DNA from: Nocardia vermiculata NBRC 100427
GTDB lineage: Bacteria; Actinomycetota; Actinomycetes; Mycobacteriales; Mycobacteriaceae
DNA: 37,469 nucleotides
Reading direction: 5' to 3'
Assembly (NCBI RefSeq): GCF_001613265.1
Contig: NZ_BDCA01000048.1
Coordinates: 1 to 37,469 of the forward strand
The stretch's first letter is position 1. Each line of letters begins with the position of its first letter. The position numbers and the translations under genes were made by a program. Below the pieces are notes generated by a model. It saw only the letters and a program-made list of their open reading frames with translations, had not been told where the DNA came from and searched no databases. Below are positions 14,761 to 22,595 of this stretch, piece after piece.

Positions 14761-14951
14761 GATTCTCCATTCACTTGTGAAACGCCGATGATTCTCTCAT
14801 GTGGGCGACCTGCCCGTTACCGCGCCGCGTCGAACCGCCCTCCCGCTCAGTGCCTCTCGTTGTCCCGGCACGGGGGAGTATCGGGCGTGGGCAGGCTGTG
14901 GTGGCGGCCCGCGGACATTTGTCCAATACGCGGCGGCGTATTCCGGCGACC

Positions 14952-15932
14952 ATGAGCCCTATGGACCCTGAACGCATGGACCCTGAGCTCAGCCCTTTCG
15001 TTTCCCTGTTCCCGCCCGCGACGCTGGGGGATCCCGCGGTCGCGCGCCGCAAGCTGGCAGAACTGGCCGAGGTGATGCCGATACCTGACACGCCAGGACT
15101 CGACATTTACGAGCAGCGGGTACCCGGCGTGCCCGGCGTGCCGGTGCGAATCTATCGCCCGCAGCACCCGCAGGGCGCCGTCGTCTGGCTCCACGGCGGT
15201 GGTTTCGTGATGGGGGACCTCGACAGTGAGCATCCCTGGGCGGTGCGGGTGGCTGTCGAATCCGGCGCCACGGTGGTGTCGGTGGGGTATCGGCTGGCAC
15301 CGGAGAACAGGTTTCCCGCCGCGCTGGACGATGCGTACATCGCGCTGGAGTGGGTGTCGCACAACGCCGACGCTCTCGGTAGCGAGCGGGAACGGGTCGC
15401 GGTCGGTGGACATGCGGCCGGGGCGAATCTCGCCGCGGCCATCGCACTGCGGGCGCGCGACGAGGCGGGGCCGCCGATCTGCTTCCAGCTGCTCAATCAG
15501 CCCGCCCTCGACGACCGGCAGGAGTCCTGGTCGGCGCGGAACTTCACCGATACCGTGTTCATGATCCGCGCGAAGGTCACCGAGAGCTGGCGGCACTATC
15601 TCGGCGGCGAACCCGGAACCCCGTATGCTGCACCCGCCCGCGCGACCGATCTGTCCGGCCTGCCACCCGCCTACATCGCCACCGCCGAGTTCGACCCGAA
15701 CCGGGACGAGGCCCTCACCTACGGAATGCGCCTGCTGCAGGCCGGTGTGCCGGTGGAACTGCACCAGTGGCCCGGCACCTTCCACGGCTCCCAGGCGATC
15801 CTGGGCGCCGAAATCTCCCAGCGTCAGCTCGCCGAACTGTCCGGCGCCCTGCGCCGCGCGCTCGCCACGTCGACCGGCCACCGGCCGGCCGCCGCGCAGG
15901 CGAACGGCGCTCCGGCCCCGCAGCACGGCTGA
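14952..15932 (+). CDS. HSL-family alpha/beta hydrolase homologue lacking the nucleophile serine
   Basis: A 326-residue protein of the hormone-sensitive-lipase branch of alpha/beta hydrolases. It has the oxyanion-hole motif HGGGF (residues 81-85), the family block SVGYRLAPENRFPAALDDA (110-128), the acid position FDPNRDEA (Asp252 likely) and the histidine position FHGS (His278). At the nucleophile elbow, where active members have GDSAG or GHSAG, it reads GHAAG (153-157), so Ser is Ala155 (codon GCG at 15414). It is otherwise intact and in frame. It is probably catalytically dead as an esterase, or uses other chemistry. The ATG at 14952 is chosen since family sequence begins here; ATGs at 14961 and 14976 are alternatives. 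Confidence 0.82.
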   Translation: MSPMDPERMDPELSPFVSLFPPATLGDPAVARRKLAELAEVMPIPDTPGLDIYEQRVPGVPGVPVRIYRPQHPQGAVVWLHGGGFVMGDLDSEHPWAVRVAVESGATVVSVGYRLAPENRFPAALDDAYIALEWVSHNADALGSERERVAVGGHAAGANLAAAIALRARDEAGPPICFQLLNQPALDDRQESWSARNFTDTVFMIRAKVTESWRHYLGGEPGTPYAAPARATDLSGLPPAYIATAEFDPNRDEALTYGMRLLQAGVPVELHQWPGTFHGSQAILGAEISQRQLAELSGALRRALATSTGHRPAAAQANGAPAPQHG

Positions 15933-15986
15933 CTCGGCCGCGCAAGCAGCGAGACACAGCGGCGACCGAGTGATCGGCCGCCCGGA

Positions 15987-17555
15987 TCACACGTCCAGCG
16001 CGCGCCAGAAACCGATGTGGTGTTCATCGGCGAAATCGATTGCACCGACACCATTCTCGGTAGAGCTCAGCCTCTGGGTGTAGGGCTGTCCGGGAAGCGA
16101 CCGTGACCAGGGTGGCAGGTCATTCCGGTTGGGATCTCCCTGGTGCGCGAACTGTGCCCAGTACGCGATCATCGTCGCCGAGAGTCGGCGCTGAGTGTCG
16201 TTCAGCTTCTCGAACATTGCGTTCTCGAACAGAAAGGCGAGGTCGGCCATGTGGCCGGTACCCATGTCGAAGCCGGCAGGTGGTAGTCCTTCGAAGCCCG
16301 GTGCGCGAGACTCGTCGACGTCGTAGGCGTAGAAGGGAACGAACGCGGACAGCGTCCGCCGAGTTCGTTGAGCAGAGGTGGCTGCCTCCGAATCGGTCAG
16401 GGCGGCGCTGAGCGCATTGCTGGGCGTCTCGTAAGCATCGACCGGATATTCGGCGAGCACGGCATCGGCCTTGTCCCCGAACCGTGTTCGGATCTGCGCT
16501 GTGTACTCGTCGGCGGACAGTGATCGCCCGGTGGCCATCTCCATTGCCCACACCTGGCCCGATTGTTCGTCGTGGGTGATGCCGTGCAGGACCGGAACTC
16601 GATGGAAGCGGCCGGTTTCGAGCGCCTCGATCGGATCGACCGGCAAGACATCGTCACCGCGGATGGCGCGGAAGGCCTCGTGACCGGATTCGGATGCGGC
16701 CAGTATCTCCTCGTAGGACTTGTTGCGCAGACAGGTGATGGCGGTGGCGGCATCGGTGCATCCGGCGGCCGTGCCCATCGCAGCGGTGCGCGCTCGAGCC
16801 TGTTCCAGACTCTGGGATGCATCAGAACTGCCTACACACCCGGCGCTCTGGATGATTGCCCGATGGAACAATCCGGCCGAACCCGGGGCGGCCATGTGCG
16901 CGCACACGCTGTAGCCCCCACCCGACTGGCCCATCAGGGTCACGTTGTGCGGGTCACCGCCGAACGCGGAGGCGTTGCGCTGTACCCATTCCAGCGCTGC
17001 TCGTTGGTCGAGCAGGCCCAGGTTGGCGGTGGCTGTACCCGGGAAAGCGGCGAAACCGAAACTGCCGAGCCGGTAATTCATCGTGACCACCACGGCGTCG
17101 CCGTCACCGGTCAGATGCGTGGCACCGTAGCTCGCGCCGTCACCGTAGTTGAAGCTGCCACCGTAGATCCAGACGATGACCGGCCGAGGATTGTCGCTCC
17201 GGTGTGTGGGGACGGTGACGTTCAGAAACAGGCAGTCCTCCCCGTGTGAAGGGGCTGAAATGGGCTGGTCCTGAGGTTGCGGGCAGGCGCTCCCGGGTGT
17301 GGTGGCGTCTCGGGTGCCGGTCCAGGACGTGACCGGCTGTGGTGCTTGCCAGCGCCGGTCACCGACCGGCGGTGCGGCGTAGGGCAGGCCCTGAAAGGTG
17401 GACACGGAATCATGTGTCGTGCCTCGGATCGTCCCGCTGTCGAGGTGGACGACGGCGAGATCGTCGGTGTCATCGGATGTGCAGCCGATGGCCGTGACCG
17501 ACGCGGCAACGATCGTGACGAGTGCGGCCAATGAACGTCGGAAGCTGCTGTTCAT
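15987..17555 (-). CDS. Type-B carboxylesterase lipoprotein
   Basis: A 522-residue secreted carboxylesterase. The signal peptide ends in a lipobox (TAIGC, Cys25). The catalytic domain has VSTFQGLPYAAPPVGDRRW (51-69), the type-B mark EDCLFLNV (106-113), the oxyanion region VWIYGGSFNYGD (128-139, Tyr in place of the usual His), MNYRLGSFGF (159-168), the nucleophile GQSGGG (Ser211), an acid position near GITHDEQSGQVW, and a His position in MGTGHMADLAFLF. It would hydrolyse carboxylic esters at the outer membrane face of the cell. The ATG at 17555 is chosen because it starts the signal peptide. It diverges from a small membrane protein across a promoter region with repeated operator-like sites. 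Confidence 0.87.
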   Translation of the reverse strand: MNSSFRRSLAALVTIVAASVTAIGCTSDDTDDLAVVHLDSGTIRGTTHDSVSTFQGLPYAAPPVGDRRWQAPQPVTSWTGTRDATTPGSACPQPQDQPISAPSHGEDCLFLNVTVPTHRSDNPRPVIVWIYGGSFNYGDGASYGATHLTGDGDAVVVTMNYRLGSFGFAAFPGTATANLGLLDQRAALEWVQRNASAFGGDPHNVTLMGQSGGGYSVCAHMAAPGSAGLFHRAIIQSAGCVGSSDASQSLEQARARTAAMGTAAGCTDAATAITCLRNKSYEEILAASESGHEAFRAIRGDDVLPVDPIEALETGRFHRVPVLHGITHDEQSGQVWAMEMATGRSLSADEYTAQIRTRFGDKADAVLAEYPVDAYETPSNALSAALTDSEAATSAQRTRRTLSAFVPFYAYDVDESRAPGFEGLPPAGFDMGTGHMADLAFLFENAMFEKLNDTQRRLSATMIAYWAQFAHQGDPNRNDLPPWSRSLPGQPYTQRLSSTENGVGAIDFADEHHIGFWRALDV

Positions 17556-17604
17556 GCCGGACTCCGGTGTGAGGTGTGCATACCGCCGACCGTATCCGAT
17601 GTTT

Positions 17605-17645
17605 AGACAAACGTGCAAGATGTTTGTGTAAGACAAACGTTCAAG
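17605..17645. promoter_or_regulatory. Twin operator-like repeats
   Basis: AGACAAACGTGCAAG (17605-17619) and AGACAAACGTTCAAG (17631-17645) are direct repeats differing at one base, spaced 26 bp apart, in the divergent region between the carboxylesterase lipoprotein and the membrane protein gene. Between them, ACAAAC and GTTTGT also form an inverted pair. They are likely binding sites for a repressor not encoded next door. Confidence 0.5.
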
Positions 17646-17720
17646 TGGCGGCGGCTATCGACCGACGGGGAGCCGAACTGGAACGATGCTGCGAAGTATT
17701 CGGTCGTCGGAGATGGAAAT

Positions 17721-18125
17721 ATGGGGCACGTGGTGCAGCGAAGCGATGACGACACAGTGAGCAGTCCGGGCCCCACCGGGACATCGGTCTGGCTCGCGGC
17801 CGCATGGGGTGCGGTGGTCGCCGTGGTCACCGCTCCGCTCGCTGCGGCCATCGTCGCGAGCGTGTACCGATTCCCGATCCCGTTCGGGGAGTACGCACGC
17901 GGTATCGATGAGGCGACGAATGCGGCGTTCGCGTCGGTGTTCTATCTCGTGCTCGGGGGTGCGCTGCTGCTCGGCGCCGGTGGGGCCGTCGCGGGGGCAC
18001 TCCTGGCGCGAGGGCACAGGCTGCGCCGGCGCGTGCTGGCGCTCACCGCCGCAGCGAGTTTCGGGATGGCGCTGGTGGCTGCACTGATCCTCGCTACGCT
18101 CGAGGAGTTCGTCGGCACCTGGTGA
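17721..18125 (+). CDS. Small membrane protein, family not recognised
   Basis: A 134-residue protein with three predicted helices: about residues 22-45 (VWLAAAWGAVVAVVTAPLAA), 70-95 (SVFYLVLGGALLLGAGGAVA) and 105-128 (ALTAAASFGMALVAALILAT). A basic stretch RGHRLRRR lies between the second and third. I do not recognise the family. The ATG at 17721 has GGAG about nine bases upstream; the same frame extends upstream to 17613 through the repeat region, which is less likely to be coding. It ends three bases from the convergent aminotransferase stop. Divergent pairing with the carboxylesterase suggests shared control. Confidence 0.6.
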   Translation: MGHVVQRSDDDTVSSPGPTGTSVWLAAAWGAVVAVVTAPLAAAIVASVYRFPIPFGEYARGIDEATNAAFASVFYLVLGGALLLGAGGAVAGALLARGHRLRRRVLALTAAASFGMALVAALILATLEEFVGTW

Positions 18126-18128
18126 ACG

Positions 18129-19340
18129 TCATTGCCGATAGGTCGCCAGGAATCGTCCGATGCGTTCGATGATGGCCTCGAGTTCATCTGCGTGCGGGAG
18201 AGTGGTGATGCGGAAATGATCGGGGCGCGGCCAGTTGAATCCGGTGCCCTGCACGATGTGTAGTTTCTCCTGGAGGAGTAGGTCCAGGACGAACTGCTCG
18301 TCGTCGTGGATGGCGTAGGTGCCGAGGTCGATGCGGGGGAATGCGTACAGCGCACCCTTGGGCTTCACGCAGCTGATCCCCGGAATCGAGTTGAGGGCCT
18401 CCCATGCCCGGTCGCGCTGCTCGTTGAGTCTCCCACCGGGCAGGGTGAGGTCGTAGATGCTCTGATAGCCGCCCAGCGCCGCTTGAATCGCCTGCTGTCC
18501 AGGGACATTCGCGCACAGTCGGAGGCCTGCGAGCATGGTCAGTCCCTCGATGTAATCCGCGGCGTGGCCGGTCGGGCCCGAGACCACGAGCCATCCCGAA
18601 CGCAGTCCGGCGCACCGATATCCCTTCGACAGGCCGGAGAAGGTCAGGCACAGCAGATCAGGCGCGAGGGAGGCGATGGCGGTGTGGGTGCGGCCGTCGT
18701 AGTAGATCTTGTCGTAGATTTCGTCGGCCAACACGATCAGGTTGTGCCGGCGCGCGATGTCGAGGATCTCGCGCACAACCTGCGGCGGGTAGACGGCGCC
18801 GGTGGGATTGTTGGGGTTGATCAGCACTATCGCGCGGGTGCGGTCGGTGATCTTCGCCTCGATATCGGCCAGGTCCGGATACCAGTCGGAAGCCTCGTCG
18901 CAGAGATAGTGCACAGGCCGCCCGCCGTTGAGTGTGGTGGCCGCGGTCCAGAGCGGGAAATCCGGTGCGGGAACGAGAACTTCGTCACCGGTCTCCAGCA
19001 GGGCGGTGAGCGCCATCATGATCAGTTCGGAGACGCCGTTGCCCAGGAAGACGTCCTCGACGTCCACATCGGCCACGCCGAGTCCCTGATAATACTGCAC
19101 CACGGCCCGCCGCGCCGGCAGTAGTCCCTTCGAGGTGGAGTATCCGGTCGACACCGGTGCGGTTCGCACGATGTCCTGCAGGATTTCCGCGGGGGCCTCG
19201 AACCCGAACGGCAGCGGATTTCCGGTGTTGAGCTTCACGACATGGTGGCCCTCGGCCTCGAGCCGGGCCGCCTGCTCGGCGACCGGGCCACGAATCTCGT
19301 ACGAGACTCCCATGAGTTTGCTCGACTGCCTGACCTGCAT
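18129..19340 (-). CDS. AlaA/AspC-type PLP-dependent aminotransferase
   Basis: A 403-residue class I/II aminotransferase. It has YSTSKGLLPARRAVVQYY (67-84), the cofactor-pocket block NPNNPTGAVYPPQVV (175-189), LADEIYDKIYYDG (204-216, Asp206 and Tyr209 contacting PLP) and the Schiff-base lysine in FSGLSKGYRCAGLRSGW (Lys239). It resembles E. coli AlaA and the mycobacterial protein annotated AspC (Rv0337c), so alanine or a related amino acid with 2-oxoglutarate is the likely pair; exact specificity cannot be read. Of two nearby ATGs, 19340 is chosen: AAGGAG stands six bases before it but abuts the one at 19346. It diverges from an HxlR regulator gene with twin operators. Confidence 0.87.
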   Translation of the reverse strand: MQVRQSSKLMGVSYEIRGPVAEQAARLEAEGHHVVKLNTGNPLPFGFEAPAEILQDIVRTAPVSTGYSTSKGLLPARRAVVQYYQGLGVADVDVEDVFLGNGVSELIMMALTALLETGDEVLVPAPDFPLWTAATTLNGGRPVHYLCDEASDWYPDLADIEAKITDRTRAIVLINPNNPTGAVYPPQVVREILDIARRHNLIVLADEIYDKIYYDGRTHTAIASLAPDLLCLTFSGLSKGYRCAGLRSGWLVVSGPTGHAADYIEGLTMLAGLRLCANVPGQQAIQAALGGYQSIYDLTLPGGRLNEQRDRAWEALNSIPGISCVKPKGALYAFPRIDLGTYAIHDDEQFVLDLLLQEKLHIVQGTGFNWPRPDHFRITTLPHADELEAIIERIGRFLATYRQ

Positions 19341-19376
19341 GAACATCTCCTTCGCCGGGTGTGCCCGCCTACTCTA

Positions 19377-19412
19377 CTTGGTTTTTCCAAGTTTTGACTT
19401 GGATTTTCCAAG
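19377..19412. promoter_or_regulatory. Twin HxlR-type operators
   Basis: CTTGG-TTTTT-CCAAG (19377-19391) and CTTGG-ATTTT-CCAAG (19398-19412) are two palindromes with identical arms. Their centres are 21 bp apart, two helical turns. They lie between the aminotransferase and HxlR starts and overlap the predicted HxlR -35 region, as expected for autoregulation by the adjacent regulator. Confidence 0.75.
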
Positions 19413-19426
19413 CGTTCGGCTAGAGT
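19399..19426 (+). promoter_or_regulatory. Predicted promoter of the HxlR gene
   Basis: TTGGAT and TAGAGT are spaced 16 bp apart. The predicted transcription start falls at or next to the GTG at 19434, so the mRNA may be leaderless. The -35 lies in the second operator. Confidence 0.45.
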
Positions 19427-19433
19427 CGTGCCC

Positions 19434-20015
19434 GTGCCACGTCGAAACTATGACCACTACTGCACGGTGAGCCGGGCCCTCGAGGTGGTGGGTGACCGTT
19501 GGAATCTGCTGGTCGTACGCGAATTGTGTGCCGGCCCGCGGCGATACAGCGACCTGTTCGCCGATCTGCCCGGTATCAGCACCGATATTCTCGCCGGTCG
19601 CCTCAAGGACCTCGAACGAGACGGCATCCTCACCCATCGGCGCAGCGGCCCGCGCTCGGCCGCCACCTATGAGCTGACCGCTGCCGGTGCTGCGCTGCGA
19701 CCAGTACTCGAGGCGCTGTCGAACTGGGGCACAACGCTTCTCGGTGAACGTCGCAGCACGGATGCCGTCCGCGCGCACTGGTTTGCTCTCCCGCTCGGCC
19801 GGATGGTCGCCGATGTCGTGGGGGAGGGAGCGGTGACAGTCCACATCGGCGACACGACGTGGCATTACGTGATCGGGGCTGCCGGCATCAGCCATCATGA
19901 CGGGCCGGCCCGATCGTCGGAGTGTGAGTTTCGAATGAGTGTGCGGGAGGCGGCCGAAATCGTTTCCGGGGAACGCGAATTGACGGATGCGGTGACCGCG
20001 AGCCCAGTCGAGTGA
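19434..20015 (+). CDS. HxlR-family winged-helix regulator
   Basis: A 193-residue regulator. The N-terminal HxlR winged helix (residues about 5-100) has YDHYCTVSRALEVVGDRWNL, RELCAGPRRYSDLFADLPG, the recognition segment ISTDILAGRLKDLERDGIL and a wing THRRSGPRSAATYELTAAG. A C-terminal region of about 90 residues, with TVHIGDTTWHYVIGAAG, looks like a small SCP2-like or ligand-sensing fold as in longer HxlR members. GTG at 19434 (MPRRNYDHYC) matches the family start; GTG at 19428 adds two residues. It probably binds the twin CTTGG-N5-CCAAG sites and controls itself and the divergent aminotransferase. The ligand is unknown. Confidence 0.88.
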   Translation: MPRRNYDHYCTVSRALEVVGDRWNLLVVRELCAGPRRYSDLFADLPGISTDILAGRLKDLERDGILTHRRSGPRSAATYELTAAGAALRPVLEALSNWGTTLLGERRSTDAVRAHWFALPLGRMVADVVGEGAVTVHIGDTTWHYVIGAAGISHHDGPARSSECEFRMSVREAAEIVSGERELTDAVTASPVE

Positions 20016-20160
20016 GCGGGAGGGCGGCGCCGTGGACCGCAGCGCTGGGGCGTGGACGCACGAGCGCACTGTGCAGTGCCGAAGCATCCGGGCCGTGGTG
20101 ATGGGGCGCTGGCCGTGACGGAGTGCCGGGTCGGACAGAAGAAACCCGGACCGGAGTACC

Positions 20161-20844
20161 GTGGCTGCTGTGTGGATCACGCGAGTGGTAGGCGGTCTGG
20201 CGGCGATCGTCACGGCCGTGGCTGTCGCCGGATGTGGCCAGGGTCAGGGCGCCGAACAGTCGGCCCAGGGCACGCACGGCGCGGAGGTGGCCTCGACACC
20301 CTCTCCCGGTGTGTCCCCTTCGCAGCCTCCCGGCGCGGCTTCGAGGCCGTCCGGCGCAGTCCCGGAGAGCGACAGCACGTCGACCGCCGGTGCGGTGAGT
20401 GATGCCCCGCCGCAATGCGCGACCTCCGATCTCGACGTGACGCTGGGGCAGGGAAATGCAGGCGCCGGAACGGTCGGATTCCCGATCGTGTTCGGCAATA
20501 TCGGATCGAATACCTGTGTGCTGCAGGGGTTTCCAGGAGTGTCCTACGTCGCGGAGCGGGATGGTGACCCGATCGGTGCTCCGGCGGTCCGCGACGGCGA
20601 CCCGTCCGGGCCGGTGCGGTTGGCGCCGGGCGAGCAGGCGTCGGCGCTGGTGCTCGAGGTGAACGTGCACAATATTCCGGCCGAGAGTTGCCGGCCGGTG
20701 GCGGTGCCGGGATTACGAATCTACGTGCCCGACAACACCGAATCGGTGTACCTCGAGCGCTCCGGGACGGCGTGCGGTAACTCCCGGGTGACCACCGATC
20801 AGCTGCGGGTCCGCTCCGTGGTGGCGGGAGCCGACGGGCAGTAA
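20161..20844 (+). CDS. DUF4232-domain lipoprotein
   Basis: A 227-residue predicted lipoprotein. The signal peptide ends in AVAGC (Cys25), followed by a Pro/Ser/Gly-rich linker (about 26-80). A DUF4232 domain runs to the end: CATSDLDVTLGQGNAGAGTV, FGNIGSNTCVLQGFPGVSYV, VRLAPGEQASALVLEVNVHN and Cys pairs that could form disulfides. The family is exported and of unknown activity. It starts with GTG at 20161, with GGAG five bases before it; a second GTG at 20170 is possible. It would be anchored outside the plasma membrane. It appears monocistronic. Confidence 0.83.
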   Translation: MAAVWITRVVGGLAAIVTAVAVAGCGQGQGAEQSAQGTHGAEVASTPSPGVSPSQPPGAASRPSGAVPESDSTSTAGAVSDAPPQCATSDLDVTLGQGNAGAGTVGFPIVFGNIGSNTCVLQGFPGVSYVAERDGDPIGAPAVRDGDPSGPVRLAPGEQASALVLEVNVHNIPAESCRPVAVPGLRIYVPDNTESVYLERSGTACGNSRVTTDQLRVRSVVAGADGQ

Positions 20845-20883
20845 CCCCACCGGCGTGTCGGGGTTCCATTGTGGCCCTGTCGA

Positions 20884-20912
20884 TTACATCGCATTTGCTG
20901 GGCGTGTACTAT
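20884..20912 (+). promoter_or_regulatory. Predicted promoter of the GH25-like gene
   Basis: TTACAT and TACTAT are spaced 17 bp apart, about 90 bp upstream of the GH25-like start. An inverted repeat CGTGGC-N8-GCCACG (20917-20936) overlaps the predicted transcription start and may be an operator. Confidence 0.4.
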
Positions 20913-21004
20913 CGATCGTGGCGTGGTCGAGCCACGTCGGAGTTGAGTAGCCACCATCCGGAATCCGGTGCCCCGCAGGGCCGGCCGAGCTCTTGGAGGG
21001 GACT

Positions 21005-21628
21005 ATGGTTGATTCCCTTTTTGCTGATGTATCCGAATTTCAAGTGCCCGTGGATGATTCCTATCCGTATCGGATCTTCTCGTTCAGGTCCAACGACGGG
21101 AACTATCGAGACCACAACTTCGCCGCGAACTATGCCTGGGCCGCCCGCGCCGCCGACGCCGGGCGACTGGCCTGCTTCATCGTCTACTTCTATTGGCGGC
21201 CGAACTGGGCGGAAACGGTCGACACGCAGCGGGACATGGTCATCGGTGCCGGTGGTCCGCATCCGAAGATGATCAGCATGGTCGATGTGGAATCGGGCGG
21301 CAACCCCGGCGGCGACCAGTCCGGCGGCATCAACAGTGCATATCAGCGGGCGGCCGACTGGCTGGGATCCCCTCGCCGCGTCATCGGCTACGCGAACCGA
21401 GCCGATTTCGACACCATGTGGCCGACGCGCCCGGACGGACTCGCGGTGATCGGCGCCGGCTACGGCAGTAACCCCGACCTGCCCGGCCAGATCGCGCATC
21501 AGTTTACGAATGGCCAGGGGTACGGTGGCGGCCTCCCCGAGGGCGCCCCACCCTTCGGTAACTGCGATATGAATTCCGCCGACGGACTCTCACCGGAGGA
21601 TTTCGCGAGCCGCGTCGGCGTCGGGTGA
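21005..21628 (+). CDS. GH25-like muramidase domain protein
   Basis: A 207-residue single-domain protein of the glycoside hydrolase 25 type. It has the start FADVSEFQ (residues 6-13; the DxSxxQ motif), MVDVESGG (the catalytic DxE strand), RRVIGYANRADFDTMWPTRP and the C-terminal IAHQFTNGQGYGGG with NCDMNSADG (the Q-x-F/Y and CDxN marks). Such enzymes cleave the peptidoglycan glycan backbone between MurNAc and GlcNAc. There is no signal peptide, as in actinophage lysins that depend on a holin; no holin or other phage gene is near. The ATG at 21005 follows GGAGGGG. Its resemblance to actinobacterial homologues suggests a resident gene rather than a live prophage. Confidence 0.75.
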   Translation: MVDSLFADVSEFQVPVDDSYPYRIFSFRSNDGNYRDHNFAANYAWAARAADAGRLACFIVYFYWRPNWAETVDTQRDMVIGAGGPHPKMISMVDVESGGNPGGDQSGGINSAYQRAADWLGSPRRVIGYANRADFDTMWPTRPDGLAVIGAGYGSNPDLPGQIAHQFTNGQGYGGGLPEGAPPFGNCDMNSADGLSPEDFASRVGVG

Positions 21629-21745
21629 CGTGCCGGTTGACAAGGCCGGGGAACCGTGCTGACGTGGGGACCTGCTGGAACGCGGGGTGCGGCACCCGCT
21701 CGAAGCCAATCCTTGCGCATGGAAACACCCACCGAGAGGATATCC

Positions 21746-22198
21746 ATGATCAAGACATCGCTCTGCCGCACCAGTGTGACGATCGCCGTCCTCGGGGCCG
21801 GCGTCGTGGTTGCCGCCGGGGCCGCCCAGGCCGAGACGACCTTCGACAACCCGTCGCCGACCACGTATTTCTGTCCGTCCGGGCTCGCCGACAGTACCGT
21901 CGTCGCGCAGACCAGCGCCGATGAGGACGAACTGCAGCCCGGGCAGGTGTCCTTCGAAGTGGACGACAGCGCCGGGAGTGGTGCGAATATCGCGTGGATC
22001 AACACCGACACCATGCAGTACGGGATGACGGCAATGACACCGGGAGACGACGCCGAGCCCGAAGCGCTCGTCGATACCGGTCCCGGCGCGGTGAGCGCCG
22101 CCGTGTACGGCATCTACACCAATGATGCCGGGGAGAGGTGCCTGCTGGTCCCCGGCGTGAACACCGCTATCGACGTCCCCGCCGTCGAGACGCAGTAG
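21746..22198 (+). CDS. Small secreted protein, family not recognised
   Basis: A 150-residue protein with a Sec signal peptide (MIKTSLCRTSVTIAVLGAGV, ending AAQA before ETTF). The mature part is acidic and beta-rich, with two Cys (FCPSGLADSTV and RCLLVPGVNT) that could pair. GAGAGGA precedes the ATG at 21746; the longer frame upstream has no signal. It is 117 bp after the GH25-like gene and could share its transcript. Homologous short secreted proteins of unknown function are common in Nocardia-like genomes, but I cannot name this one. Confidence 0.65.
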   Translation: MIKTSLCRTSVTIAVLGAGVVVAAGAAQAETTFDNPSPTTYFCPSGLADSTVVAQTSADEDELQPGQVSFEVDDSAGSGANIAWINTDTMQYGMTAMTPGDDAEPEALVDTGPGAVSAAVYGIYTNDAGERCLLVPGVNTAIDVPAVETQ

Positions 22199-22392
22199 GC
22201 GGCGGACCGACTACCCCGGCGAGGTCCCGCTCTGCCCTGTCGTGCCGCTGAAGTCGGTCGGCAGACAGGACCAATCCGGCGTGCCGGTAACACCGAATAA
22301 CTCGATGACTTCGATGCGAAGTCGATCCCTGCTTCGAAAGTTCAATGGACACGGCCTGGTCGTCGATCAGGCAGCGAGAGAGAGGGACTCAG

Positions 22393-22479
22393 TTGGTTAA
22401 CGGTCTTATCCAGGTTGTCGGAGCGCTCGTCACATCGCTCGGTGGGGTCGTGGTCGACCTGATCGACGTGCTGCTCTGA
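22393..22479 (+). CDS. Possible hydrophobic micropeptide
   Basis: A 28-codon frame starting with TTG seven bases after an AGAGAGAGGGA run and ending TGA. The peptide is almost wholly hydrophobic with two Asp near the end (LVNGLIQVVGALVTSLGG, then VVVDLIDVLL). The same frame extends upstream to an ATG at 22345, giving 44 residues with a basic N-terminus. It could be a small membrane or surface-active peptide. Coding status is uncertain: it rests on the ribosome-binding site and composition alone. Confidence 0.28.
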   Translation: MVNGLIQVVGALVTSLGGVVVDLIDVLL

Positions 22480-22560
22480 GCTGATTCGCCGCAGGCTCGG
22501 GCGAGGTGCACCGCACCGTGATGCGGGCGGTGGATCCCGAGACCAGCGCAGTACAGATCG

Positions 22561-22595
22561 ATGTGCGCCGGGCACCGCATGGTCCCGGCGCACAT
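22561..22595. terminator. Perfect 12-bp hairpin upstream of rph
   Basis: ATGTGCGCCGGG and CCCGGCGCACAT flank an 11-base loop. There is no clear T-run after it. It may end the upstream transcript or act in the leader of the rifampin phosphotransferase gene, 116 bp downstream. Confidence 0.5.

Noticed and set aside
21005..22198. Prophage remnant
   Set aside because: Only one lysin-like gene is present; no holin, integrase, capsid, attachment repeats or composition shift are seen around it.
22307..22323. GACTTCG-ATG-CGAAGTC as a ninth operator copy
   Set aside because: It shares only the 3-base spacer; the arm sequence is different and no gene start is close.
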